Source: Mycteria americana
Lineage: Eukaryota > Chordata > Aves > Ciconiiformes > Ciconiidae
Assembly (NCBI RefSeq): GCF_035582795.1
Contig: NC_134367.1
Span: forward strand, 108,610,062 to 108,674,061
Length of the DNA stretch: 64,000 bases
Reading direction: 5' to 3'
Below, piece after piece: positions 1-10,509 of the stretch (positions are counted from its first letter, which is position 1; each line of letters opens with the position of its first letter). A program made the translations under genes and the position numbers. Below the pieces are notes generated by a model. That model was not told the DNA's origin. It did no database searches and saw nothing but the letters and a program-made list of their open reading frames with translations.

Positions 1-705
1 AGCGTCAGGCCCCGCTGCCCGTGGTTGGGAACCGCTCCTGCCCCGCCATGGGACGTGGCCCCACGCCTCACCCAAAAGTGGCGATGCAGGAGCCGGTGGG
101 CCAGACGAAGATGAGGGAGGTCCCGTTGTCATCGGTGCCTTCCTCCTGCTCCTCTTCTTCCTCCCCCGCTGCCTCCTTCCCGCCGCTCAGCACCCACAGC
201 TGGTCCAGGGCCAGGCGGAGCCGTGGGTGCAGGGTGGTGCCACGTCTGCAGAGAGGAGAGGCGGGCAGCGGGCTGGCGGTGGCCTCCTTGGGGTCCCCCC
301 GGGCACAGCCCTGTCCCCCGCCCGCCCTTGGGACGGACACTGGTGCATCCAGCACCAAGGTCCCGGGGCCTGGGGCTGGTGCCAGGGTGTCCCTGCCCTG
401 GGGCCAGGGCCGGGGCCAGGCAGGGGGGAAAGGGGAAAGGCAGCTGGGCTCTGAGGCTCTTACTGCGACTTGGCCACCACCAGTTCCTCCCGGAGGAGGA
501 GAAGGCGCCTCTCGCTCCTCTTGCGGCCCCGGCTCAGCCGCACGTCCGCGCTCAGCACCGGCTCGGCGTCGCCGAGAGCCTCCCTGCAGAGCAGAGCGCG
601 GCGGGCGTGAGAAAGGCCGCTGCTGCGGGGCCCGGCTGTGCCCGCGTGTCCCCGAGCCGCGGGGGGAGCCCACCTGGAGCCGCAGCAGCAGTTGGCCTGG
701 CCCAT
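1..705 (-). CDS. PH-RhoGAP protein, ARHGAP20/TAGAP-like, copy 1 (5' part only)
   Basis: Only the first three coding exons are inside the window: 674-705 (start codon at 705), 464-583 and 72-245. All have consensus splice sites and match the other two copies. They encode the short Cys-rich N terminus and most of a PH domain. The next exon (42 bp in the other copies) and the whole RhoGAP part would lie left of base 1. At PH position 57 this copy has His, as in the middle copy. No disabling change is visible in this portion. Function can only be inferred from the complete copies. Confidence 0.8.
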
Positions 706-917
706 CCCGCCCGGGACAGGAGGACCCTCGCCGTGCACCAAAGACGGGGCCCAGGCGGCGACAGCGAGGACGGGAAGCGGGGTGCCGGTGCCGGGTCAGC
801 GCTCCTCGGCCAGAGGCTGCCTCCTCCCAGCGCCGCTGCGTGCCAGCACAGCTCCGTCCTGCCGGCTCTGGTGGCCGTTGGCTCCAAGTGCCCAACATTC
901 CGAGGCCAACGGAAAGT

Positions 918-926
918 GGGCGGGGC
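918..926. promoter_or_regulatory. GC box upstream of RhoGAP copy 1
   Basis: GGGCGGGGC, an Sp1-type site, about 215 bp upstream of the chosen start codon in GC-rich sequence with no TATA box noticed. A promoter here is inferred, not shown. Confidence 0.3.
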
Positions 927-939
927 AGTGGGGGGGCAC

Positions 940-1134
940 TGGGCTGGGGGTTCTCTCCAGTATGGCCGTGTCTGTCTTGGCCTGGGGAGCCCAGAGCAGG
1001 ACGCAGCAGAGGGGAAGGACCAGCTCCCTCCAGCTGCTGGCAATGGCCCTTGCCTTGGGCTTCACCGCTGGTTCCTGGCCTCCAACTGGACGTGGTGCCA
1101 CGGGTCACCAGCCTCTGGGCCCAGCCGCTCCACC
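940..1134 (-). mobile_element. Truncated CR1 LINE fragment (unit 1)
   Basis: On the minus strand the translation WSGWAQRLVT followed by SSWRPGTSG resembles the CR1 reverse-transcriptase stretch containing ...AQRVVVNG and SSWRPVTSG. A nearby minus-strand stretch around 965-1000 resembles a later CR1 segment (a Lys/Arg-Asp-Met-Asp-Ile-Leu-Glu-Arg type motif), so there is probably an internal deletion. The fragment is cut off at 1134 by the tandem junction. Confidence 0.6.
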
Positions 1135-2514
1135 GCTTTTCCTTCCACTGCACTGCTCATCAGCCCACGTGGGGTTTGCTTTCTTCCAGCCCGCACTGTC
1201 TTTTGGAGTGGCCTCGCAAGGCCATCTGCCAGCTCCCTCAGCGCTTGAGGGTGCCCCCCAGCAGGGCCCAGCAGGGACCCGTGCATCTCCGCTTCGCCTA
1301 AGGGTTCTCTCATCTCGTCCTCTGCCACCCCAGCGAAGGGGATCCTCTCGCACTAAGGCTAGCTCTTCTTTGTTCCAGCCTTTCCCCCAGGTCTCCAGGG
1401 CCTGGGACCCTGAAAGCCCATTCTGAAAGCTGGTCTTGCTAGGACCGTCATGCGCCAGGAGGATGGGCAGAACCGAGACCAGCCCAAAGTGCTGCCATGG
1501 CCTAGCGAAGGCCAGAGGGCTTTGAAGACGGAGCAGCAGAAGTCCCCAGATGCGGCCGTGTGATGAGCTTCGTCATGACATTTCTTCCTAGGAGCTTGTA
1601 TGGGGCCATGTTTTGCAGCCGTGCCGAAAACGGCCTTGAGAAGCCAGGGACGTGTTAGTGATTGCTGAGCGGCGCTTGCAGAGCGCCAAGGGCTTTTCTG
1701 CTCCTCAGACTGCCCCGCCGGCGGGCAGGCGGGGGGTGCACAAGACGCCGGGAGGGGACACAGCGGGGACATCTGACCCCAGCTGACCAAAGGGATGTCC
1801 CACACCATACGAGGCCGTGCTCAGCACTAAAACTGGGGGGCGGAGGTTGGCGGGGGCTGCCCTTGCTCGGGGACTGGCCGGGTAGCAGTCGCTTGGTGGT
1901 TCTAGCAATTGCTTGCTTTTGCATCACTTCTTTTTCTTGGGCTTTATTTTCCTCTCTCTTTCTTGTTGCTTGGGGTTTTTTCCTACAAGTTTTTTTTTTT
2001 TTCAAATTCTAAAACTGCCTTGACACGAAACCACGAGTTTCCTCCCTTTGACCCGTCCGATTCTCCCCCTGCATGCCGCTGCGGAGGAGTGAGCGAGCGG
2101 CTGTGTGGTGCTGAGCTGCCGGCCAGGGCTAAAGCACAACAACCTGTGAGCAAAAGAGCTACCTACCGACGGTGAGAGCGCTCATCCTCCCTCCTGCGTC
2201 AGGGTGCGGGCGTCCCCTGTAGCACAGCGGGATGCACGAAAGCCTCAGCACTCCGGCTGCTGTTGGAGCCGCTTCCAAAGCTTTTCGGGTGAGCTGAGGC
2301 ATTCCCACCGCCCAGCGTGGAAGTGGAGCTCTACCACTGCCATGAGTTAGGGGGGTCTGAGGACCCTGCCTGACAATCAGTGGGCAAGGAGGATGGCTGC
2401 AGGGGACAGCAAGCCGCAGGTGACAGTGGCTGCATAAGGACCTTTAGCCCTTGCTGGCCACCGTGCCCTGCCGACGTCTTGCCCTCGCTCTGACCTCCCT
2501 CACGGCGCTGCTCC
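1135..2514. other. Spacer between RhoGAP genes (unit 2 left part)
   Basis: No gene recognised. It holds a 12-base T run near 1990 preceded by a pyrimidine-rich stretch, and otherwise GC-rich sequence with many overlapping open frames but no coding signature. The same spacer recurs at 8391-9770. Confidence 0.5.
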
Positions 2515-2645
2515 GAGGAGATACCCAAAACTCACCAGGACGTGCTCCTGGGCAACCTGCTCTAGGTGAGCCTGCTTGAGCAGATGTTGGACCAGATGAC
2601 CTCCACAGTCCCTTCCAACCTCCACCCTCCGTTGTGACTCTGTGC
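2515..2645 (+). mobile_element. CR1 LINE 3'-end fragment (unit 2)
   Basis: The plus strand carries the typical CR1 tail: an aaactcaccaggacgtgctcc-like block, then CTGCTCTAGGTGAGCCTGCT, GGACCAGATGACCTCCA, CCCTTCCAACC and a closing GTGACTCTGTG. It lies just past the polyadenylation signal of the middle RhoGAP gene, in the opposite orientation to that gene. Confidence 0.8.
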
Positions 2646-2811
2646 TTTGGTTTCACTCCTCAAGCACCTCAACTCAGCCCTCATGCCTGCTGGAAGGGTT
2701 GCCGGGACAAGGGGCGATCCCAAACTCCTCCCCGAGGATTCCTCACAAAACAACAGCTCCCCACTCCAGAATATCTTAGGGCAGACACAGTCGGAAGAGA
2801 GAAAAGAACAT

Positions 2812-2817
2812 TTTATT
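2812..2817 (-). terminator. Likely polyadenylation signal of RhoGAP copy 2
   Basis: AATAAA on the minus strand, about 440 bp beyond the predicted stop codon at 3254. It is the first canonical hexamer I see after the stop, which supports 3254-3424 as the terminal coding exon with a 3' UTR of roughly 450 bases. Confidence 0.5.
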
Positions 2818-3253
2818 GCCGACATCAACTGCGGGGACCCAGGAGTCACAGCGGTTCAGCCGGTGAAAGTGAATCAGCACCTGCAACGACAGCATCAGAA
2901 AGCTCTGATCGATCCGTGATGGCAGGAAGAGGCAGGATTTGGTTCCCCTTTCTTTGGGGAACAGTGTTTACGAGGCATTGTTCATGGCCCAGAAGAGAGT
3001 GCTATTGCTGGCCTCGGCTACGGCATGGCTCTGGCGCCTTATGCCCATGGGTAATGCCCTTGGAGACCTGTGCGTGTGCAGAGCTGCACGGCGGCCCTGT
3101 GCCACGCAGCAGGGCTCGATGGGGAGCCCCTGGGGAGCTGCCACGCAGTTATGGCCAAACCCTGCGCAGCACCATCCCTCGCCGCCCCTCGCCAGCGAGT
3201 TGCGCTGACTTGGAGCAGTGTTGAGAGTTGGGAAAGATGGATGGCAGAGCCTG

Positions 3254-6200
3254 CTACACACCTGGGCTTCCTGACCTTCTGCACCTTCCTGCATCTTTTC
3301 CTGGCTCCATCCCCAAAAACTTCTTCTCTCTTCCTCCTCTTCTTTTCCACACGGCTGTCACTCTCCTCTCCCCAGGCCTCTTTTCTCTTTCGCTTTCTCT
3401 TCTTCTCCTTGTCCTGGGGAGCGCCTGCAAACCTTTCCATCCCACAGTGGTATTAGATAGGCAAAGCCACGATCCACTGGAGTCCGTCCCGATTTTACCA
3501 AAGCGAGCTCATTTTACCTTCTGTCCTCTGCAAGGCTCGCCAGTTCTTCCGGGCGCCCCAGGGAGTCTGCCGCGCGCTCGGGGGTGGCTGGAGGCAAAGC
3601 TGGAGGTGCCTACGAGAGAAATGTCGGAGTTAGCAGGTGGCAAGAGGCGACCTGGAGTAGGAAGCCACTGTTTGTCAAATTGCTACCTTAGCTCTCCAGA
3701 GGAGGTCCCTTTGGCTGTTTGCATCAGCCACATTTGGCGCAGTCCCACCGCCCCCCCAAAATAGACTTGATGAAGCTCTGAGGAAGTAGGACCTGAGCAA
3801 AACCCCTCTGAAGTTGACAGCGACGCCCCGCTGTCTTTCTGTAGGCATTTTGTGGGCATTTTGTTTGACGAAGCACACGCCTAGTGCATTTGAGAAACGA
3901 CCTTGCCAGTTTTCCTTCCTCTGTATCATCCCCGGGAGGTAGAGGAATAACCCGCGCACACCCCAGCTGTGCTGCCAGGAAGAGGCACAGCAGCGACCTG
4001 GCCTCACCAGCAACTCCCCTCCTACACCAGCCACGCTGTCACGCTGCTAGGGGACCTGACGTACCTCTCCCGTTTCAGCCTGCACCACCATATCTCCCCC
4101 GGCTTCTTGGAGGACACCGAGCACGGCGGGGGGTGCGTGCGGCGAGGCTCCTGCCCCATGCTCGGTGTCTGCTCTGAAGGCAGGGACACTTGGCTCTTCC
4201 AAAGGCACATCTAGAAAGCGAAAGCACGTGCAGCAAAGTGACTTCTTGGAAGTAAACACCAGCTAAACAACAAAACGCACCCGAAGCCCTAGGCCACTTC
4301 TGTTTTCAGCCCTCCCATGCCCTGTCTGCAGGCTTCGGCTCATCTTGCAGAGCAAACCGTTCATGCCCGAGAGGCAGGGGCCAAAGAGAGGCCACGCCAC
4401 AAGCGGGGCCGGGAGGACAACGCACGATGCCCAGCCCCGCCAGAAACGACGCTGAGGTTTCTGGCGTCCCTGGCCCCAGCCTGTGACAACCCGCAGTCCC
4501 TCCTCTCACCTCTGCATGTCTCCGTGGGGGCTGGTGACTCCTCGGCTGGTGGGCTGGAAAGGTCACTTGTCTCCTCCGCAAAGAGTTGCCTGCAGTTCTC
4601 CAGCAGAAACTCCACCAGCACCTTCACCTGCACACGTCAAAGCCTTGGTGTCAACCCTGCTGCCGGAAAACGGCCCAAGCAGCCTTTCCCGCTCCTGACC
4701 CTTGCTTCTGCGCAGAAGGCTGTGGCTGTGGGGCTGCTCTTGCAGGCAGCCACCCCAGCAGCATTTGCCGAAGGGAGGAGGCGCGCAGAGAGCTCCGAGC
4801 AGCCGAGCTCCGATGGGCCGGGAAGGCTGCAGCCGGCTGGTCAGTACAGCGTACCTTGTCAGTCACCTGCAGCATGGCCTCCAGCGGGAGCAGGTCCTCG
4901 TTGGGTGGGCTCAGCAGGTTAGGCCCAACGCAGATGGCCAGGTTGCTGGGGGTCATCCTGCTGGTGGCTGCGTTGTGGCCGATGTGCTGGAGGAGGGAGA
5001 GCAGCCGCTTCAGGAGGAGGAGATTGGCCACCGGCAACTTCTCGGCCACCCTGAGGGAACAGGAACACGGGAAGGTGAATAAAGCAGAGGTTGCCCACAG
5101 CCGTCCCCCAGGCTTGCCCGAGGCAGGTGGGAGCCAGCGGCTGTGTTGCGCAGCTTTGCAGGTGCTCTCAGCCAGCGGTCAGGGCTCCTGCTCAACAGGC
5201 AGGCTGCTGCCCGCGCTTACGCTTTCAGCTCTGAGATCTTCTCCTCCTTGCTGGGCTTCTGCATCGCTGCCATCCAGTCCTCGTAGAGGTCTGTCACCAG
5301 GAGCTTGGAGGGGATGCTTCGGAGGAAGTCCTGCAATGCCAAGGGCTCCCGGTGAACGCTCCAGGCCAGGCAGGAGCTCCTCCAGCTGCAGGTCAGAAGC
5401 GCTCACCTTCAAGATGACGGCCAGGAGCAGCGCAGGCTGGCTTCCAAGGTCGACGTCTGCGCCGCGGTCCAGGGCCTCGCGCAGCTCCCGAAACGCTGTC
5501 GCGCTGGCAGCTCTGCGGAATATCCCCTCCGTCGATGGCCCTTCCTGCTGCAGGACAGCCAGCAGCTCCTGCAGGAGAGGCAGGAGGACAGTTGCTTGGC
5601 TGAGGAGCTGCCTTCCAACAGCGGTGGCCGCAGCACTGCCCCAGACGTGGCTCCTTGCTGGGGGTGAAGAGCCCAGTGGCCCGTCCCGGAGCTCCTGGGG
5701 ACGGGCACCCACCGCCTCTACGGAGCACCTGCAGGGCTGGCGGCCCCCTGTGCAGGCCGGCTTACCTGGATGGGCTGGGGCAGCGTGCCGTCCTCCCCGC
5801 AGAGGGCTGCCAGGGGCTGGCCAAAGAGCGCCCTGCTGCAGCCGGAGCCCGCCTGCCCTGGCGCCTGGGCAGCGGCCGGGCTCCGCCGCAGGGCAAAGGG
5901 CCAGGGCAGCCCCCTCCTCCTCCTCCTGCTGCTCTCTCCTGCTGCAAAGGAAAACAGAGCAAGAGCCCGTCAACGGAGACCGCCAGGCCAGCGCTCCCAG
6001 AGCCTGCCCTGCCCTGCCCTGCTTGCCGCACGGTGCTGAGCGGTGCGGCAGGACGGGCAGGGAGCCAGCGGCTGGAACGGCGGCTGCGGCTCAGCGACGC
6101 CGGCTCGCAGGCTCCTGAGAGCTGGCGTGCCAGCGGGACAGCCTGTCCCAGCCCTCGCCCTGCCCTCCTCCAAGCTGTGGGCAGCAGCAGCAGCAGAGTC

Positions 6201-7961
6201 TCCGTGTCCCCGCAGCACCACGTCCAGCGGCCGCTGCCCAGCGCCTCTCCTTCCTCCTGCAGCTGACGTCCTGCCTCGGGGTGCCCAACCTGCATGGTGA
6301 CACTCAAGGGACAAGTGAGCACAGCTCAAGCAGTTGCAGGAGGTTGCCTTTCTTTCCAGAACTCACCTGGTGAGTGGCAGAGTCCCCCTCCGTTGCTGGA
6401 CGGCACCGTCGGAGGCCCTTGCTTGGCATCAGCCTGCAAGAACCAGGCTGCGCTTAGGGAGCAGCCCTGCAGCAGAAAGGGCCACCGGCCAGCTGCCAGG
6501 CGGCACCAGCAGCCTGAGCGCGGCAGAGCTGGCAGCCTCTGCCCTCCCGGGCTCTCTGCCCCGCACTGCAGGTTTCCTGCCAGCGCTGCCAGCGCGGACG
6601 TGCCGCCGTTCCTGGTGGCTCCCCAACCCTCTCTGCTCCCCGAGTGGCACCGCGGAACCTTCCCTCCCTCCCTCCCTGCCTCTCTCCCTCCCGCACAAGC
6701 TCACCCCACTCGCCGCACATCCCTGGCACCCCGGCACAGCCAGAGGCGGGTGAAAGGCAGCCAGGCTCACCTCTGCCTGGCCCTCCATCAGCCTCTCCAG
6801 GCTCCTGCTGCTGAATGTCCTCCACTGGGCAAGAGAGAAGGAGTGGAAGCAGGTGAGCAGCGATGCCTGTGCTGCTCGGCTGCAGGACCAGTGCTCGCGG
6901 ACAGAGCCCGCAGCACAGAGACACTCACGGCATGGCGGCGGCTCAGCTCCTTCTCGAGGAGTTTGAGTGACGGGAGACGGGTCACTCGGGCTCTCTGGGC
7001 TCCTTCTGGTGTCCTGTGCAGCGGGAAGGGACAGGGAGAGAGCTGGGTGAGCCCCAAGCCGCCTCTCCTCTCTTGTCGGGCAGCTGTGCCCAAGAGCTGC
7101 CCGCAGCCGCGGCGGCACCTCTCCCCAGCTGGGGAGCTGCTGGGGAGCTGCGTTCCCCCGTGCGGCTGCGCCTGGAGCGTCCCCCCGGCTTACCCCAGCA
7201 GCGTGCCCACCCACAGCTCCTTCAGCGCCCGGGAGCTGCAGAAAGAGAGGAGAAACAGCGTCAGGCCCCGCTGCCCGTGGTTGGGAACCGCTCCTGCCCC
7301 GCCATGGGACGTGGCCCCACGCCTCACCCAAAAGTGGCGATGCAGGAGCCGGTGGGCCAGACGAAGATGAGGGAGGTCCCGTTGTCATCGGTGCCTTCCT
7401 CCTGCTCCTCTTCTTCCTCCCCCGCTGCCTCCTTCCCGCCGCTCAGCACCCACAGCTGGTCCAGGGCCAGGCGGAGCCGTGGGTGCAGGGTGGTGCCACG
7501 TCTGCAGAGAGGAGAGGCGGGCAGCGGGCTGGCGGTGGCCTCCTTGGGGTCCCCCCGGGCACAGCCCTGTCCCCCGCCCGCCCTTGGGACGGACACTGGT
7601 GCATCCAGCACCAAGGTCCCGGGGCCTGGGGCTGGTGCCAGGGTGTCCCTGCCCTGGGGCCAGGGCCGGGGCCAGGCAGGGGGGAAAGGGGAAAGGCAGC
7701 TGGGCTCTGAGGCTCTTACTGCGACTTGGCCACCACCAGTTCCTCCCGGAGGAGGAGAAGGCGCCTCTCGCTCCTCTTGCGGCCCCGGCTCAGCCGCACG
7801 TCCGCGCTCAGCACCGGCTCGGCGTCGCCGAGAGCCTCCCTGCAGAGCAGAGCGCGGCGGGCGTGAGAAAGGCCGCTGCTGCGGGGCCCGGCTGTGCCCG
7901 CGTGTCCCCGAGCCGCGGGGGGAGCCCACCTGGAGCCGCAGCAGCAGTTGGCCTGGCCCAT
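3254..7961 (-). CDS. PH-RhoGAP protein, ARHGAP20/TAGAP-like, copy 2 (complete)
   Basis: Predicted Rho-family GTPase-activating protein of about 550 residues. Phase-consistent coding exons: 7930-7961, 7720-7839, 7328-7501, 7194-7235, 6929-7013, 6771-6824, 6367-6433, 5766-5941, 5407-5568, 5221-5330, 4855-5050, 4510-4627, 4065-4210 and 3254-3424 (stop TAG). PH-like domain at about residues 15-125, with the strand LLLLREELVVAK, an acidic loop, and the closing helix ALKELWVGTL. RhoGAP domain at about 229-425, with FGQPLAALCGEDGTLPQPIQ, the arginine finger R268 in STEGIFRRA, K304/R308 in LKDFLR, and N377 in PSNLAICVGPNL. No Ras-association domain was seen between PH and RhoGAP, unlike full ARHGAP20. 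A Lys/Arg-rich tail ends the protein. The start at MGQANCCC is chosen because it is the only upstream ATG in frame before the first donor. The RhoGAP core is certain; the first and last exons are less so. Loss of several exons from the model would not change the family call. Confidence 0.88.
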
Positions 7962-8173
7962 CCCGCCCGGGACAGGAGGACCCTCGCCGTGCACCAAAGA
8001 CGGGGCCCAGGCGGCGACAGCGAGGACGGGAAGCGGGGTGCCGGTGCCGGGTCAGCGCTCCTCGGCCAGAGGCTGCCTCCTCCCAGCGCCGCTGCGTGCC
8101 AGCACAGCTCCGTCCTGCCGGCTCTGGTGGCCGTTGGCTCCAAGTGCCCAACATTCCGAGGCCAACGGAAAGT

Positions 8174-8182
8174 GGGCGGGGC
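8174..8182. promoter_or_regulatory. GC box upstream of RhoGAP copy 2
   Basis: Same GGGCGGGGC site at the same offset from the start codon of copy 2. All three copies keep it unchanged. Confidence 0.3.
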
Positions 8183-8195
8183 AGTGGGGGGGCAC

Positions 8196-8390
8196 TGGGC
8201 TGGGGGTTCTCTCCAGTATGGCCGTGTCTGTCTTGGCCTGGGGAGCCCAGAGCAGGACGCAGCAGAGGGGAAGGACCAGCTCCCTCCAGCTGCTGGCAAT
8301 GGCCCTTGCCTTGGGCTTCACCGCTGGTTCCTGGCCTCCAACTGGACGTGGTGCCACGGGTCACCAGCCTCTGGGCCCAGCCGCTCCACC
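8196..8390 (-). mobile_element. Truncated CR1 LINE fragment (unit 2)
   Basis: Same CR1 remnant as in unit 1, again cut at the internal tandem junction (8390/8391). It lies about 235-430 bp upstream of the start codon of the middle RhoGAP gene. Confidence 0.6.
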
Positions 8391-9770
8391 GCTTTTCCTT
8401 CCACTGCACTGCTCATCAGCCCACGTGGGGTTTGCTTTCTTCCAGCCCGCACTGTCTTTTGGAGTGGCCTCGCAAGGCCATCTGCCAGCTCCCTCAGCGC
8501 TTGAGGGTGCCCCCCAGCAGGGCCCAGCAGGGACCCGTGCATCTCCGCTTCGCCTAAGGGTTCTCTCATCTCGTCCTCTGCCACCCCAGCGAAGGGGATC
8601 CTCTCGCACTAAGGCTAGCTCTTCTTTGTTCCAGCCTTTCCCCCAGGTCTCCAGGGCCTGGGACCCTGAAAGCCCATTCTGAAAGCTGGTCTTGCTAGGA
8701 CCGTCATGCGCCGGGAGGATGGGCAGAACCGAGACCAGCCCAAAGTGCTGCCATGGCCTAGCGAAGGCCAGAGGGCTTTGAAGACGGAGCAGCAGAAGTC
8801 CCCAGATGCGGCCGTGTGATGAGCTTCGTCATGACATTTCTTCCTAGGAGCTTGTATGGGGCCATGTTTTGCAGCCGTGCCGAAAACGGCCTTGAGAAGC
8901 CAGGGACGTGTTAGTGATTGCTGAGCGGCGCTTGCAGAGCACCAAGGGCTTTTCTGCTCCTCAGACTGCCCCGCCGGCGGGCAGGCGGGGGGTGCACAAG
9001 ACGCCGGGAGGGGACACAGCGGGGACATCTGACCCCAGCTGACCAAAGGGATGTCCCACACCATACGAGGCCGTGCTCAGCACTAAAACTGGGGGGCGGA
9101 GGTTGGCGGGGGCTGCCCTTGCTCGGGGACTGGCCGGGTAGCAGTCGCTTGGTGGTTCTAGCAATTGCTTGCTTTTGCATCACTTCTTTTTCTTGGGCTT
9201 TATTTTCCTCTCTCTTTCTTGTTGCTTGGGGTTTTTTCCTACAAGTTTTTTTTTTTTTCAAATTCTAAAACTGCCTTGACACGAAACCACGAGTTTCCTC
9301 CCTTTGACCCGTCCGATTCTCCCCCTGCATGCCGCTGCGGAGGAGTGAGCGAGCGGCTGTGTGGTGCTGAGCTGCCGGCCAGGGCTAAAGCACAACAACC
9401 TGTGAGCAAAAGAGCTACCTACCGACGGTGAGAGCGCTCATCCTCCCTCCTGCGTCAGGGTGCGGGCGTCCCCTGTAGCACAGCGGGATGCACGAAAGCC
9501 TCAGCACTCCGGCTGCTGTTGGAGCCGCTTCCAAAGCTTTTCGGGTGAGCTGAGGCATTCCCACCGCCCAGCGTGGAAGTGGAGCTCTACCACTGCCATG
9601 AGTTAGGGGGGTCTGAGGACCCTGCCTGACAATCAGTGGGCAAGGAGGATGGCTGCAGGGGACAGCAAGCCGCAGGTGACAGTGGCTGCATAAGGACCTT
9701 TAGCCCTTGCTGGCCACCGTGCCCTGCCGACGTCTTGCCCTCGCTCTGACCTCCCTCACGGCGCTGCTCC
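8391..9770. other. Spacer between RhoGAP genes (unit 3 left part)
   Basis: Copy of the spacer in the previous unit, with differences at 8713 and 8941. I see no gene in it. Confidence 0.5.
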
Positions 9771-9901
9771 GAGGAGATACCCAAAACTCACCAGGACGTG
9801 CTCCTGGGCAACCTGCTCTAGGTGAGCCTGCTTGAGCAGATGTTGGACCAGATGACCTCCACAGTCCCTTCCAACCTCCACCCTCCGTTGTGACTCTGTG
9901 C
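9771..9901 (+). mobile_element. CR1 LINE 3'-end fragment (unit 3)
   Basis: Identical copy one period to the right of the one in the middle unit. It predates the duplication, because all copies share it at the same place. Confidence 0.8.
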
Positions 9902-10067
9902 TTTGGTTTCACTCCTCAAGCACCTCAACTCAGCCCTCATGCCTGCTGGAAGGGTTGCCGGGACAAGGGGCGATCCCAAACTCCTCCCCGAGGATTCCTC
10001 ACAAAACAACAGCTCCCCACTCCAGAATATCTTAGGGCAGACACAGTCGGAAGAGAGAAAAGAACAT

Positions 10068-10073
10068 TTTATT
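10068..10073 (-). terminator. Likely polyadenylation signal of RhoGAP copy 3
   Basis: Identical AATAAA one array period to the right, the same distance beyond the predicted stop at 10510. Confidence 0.5.
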
Positions 10074-10509
10074 GCCGACATCAACTGCGGGGACCCAGGA
10101 GTCACAGCGGTTCAGCCGGTGAAAGTGAATCAGCACCTGCAACGACAGCATCAGAAAGCTCTGATCGATCCGTGATGGCAGGAAGAGGCAGGATTTGGTT
10201 CCCCTTTCTTTGGGGAACAGTGTTTACGAGGCATTGTTCATGGCCCAGAAGAGAGTGCTATTGCTGGCCTCGGCTACGGCATGGCTCTGGCGCCTTATGC
10301 CCGTGGGTAATGCCCTTGGAGACCTGTGCGTGTGCAGAGCTGCACGGCGGCCCTGTGCCACGCAGCAGGGCTCGATGGGGAGCCCCTGGGGAGCTGCCAC
10401 GCAGTTATGGCCAAACCCTGCGCAGCACCATCCCTCGCCGCCCCTCGCCAGCGAGTTGCGCTGACTTGGAGCAGTGTTGAGAGTTGGGAAAGATGGATGG
10501 CAGAGCCTG

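Larger units (their letters stand above)
1135..8390. repeat. Tandem unit 2 as set by the array breakpoint
   Basis: With the breakpoint placed where the third copy meets unique flank, this is one complete duplicated unit. It contains the whole coding region of the middle RhoGAP gene (7961 down to 3254), its likely polyadenylation signal, a plus-strand CR1 tail near its left side and a truncated minus-strand CR1 piece at its right end. Confidence 0.85.

Noticed and set aside
460..741. Earlier start for the RhoGAP gene at 741
   Set aside because: That start is TTG, not ATG. The first in-frame ATG is at 705 (MGQAN), which I used.
21..1301. Long plus-strand open frames in the array (up to about 513 residues, also 7016-8557 and 14272-15804)
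   Set aside because: They lie antisense to the spliced RhoGAP exons in very GC-rich DNA where stops are rare, cross splice sites and CR1 pieces, and have low-complexity Pro/Arg/Ser/Ala composition with no domain.
4586..6118. 510-residue plus-strand open frame over the RhoGAP exons
   Set aside because: Shadow of the minus-strand RhoGAP coding exons. The composition is biased and no family is recognised.
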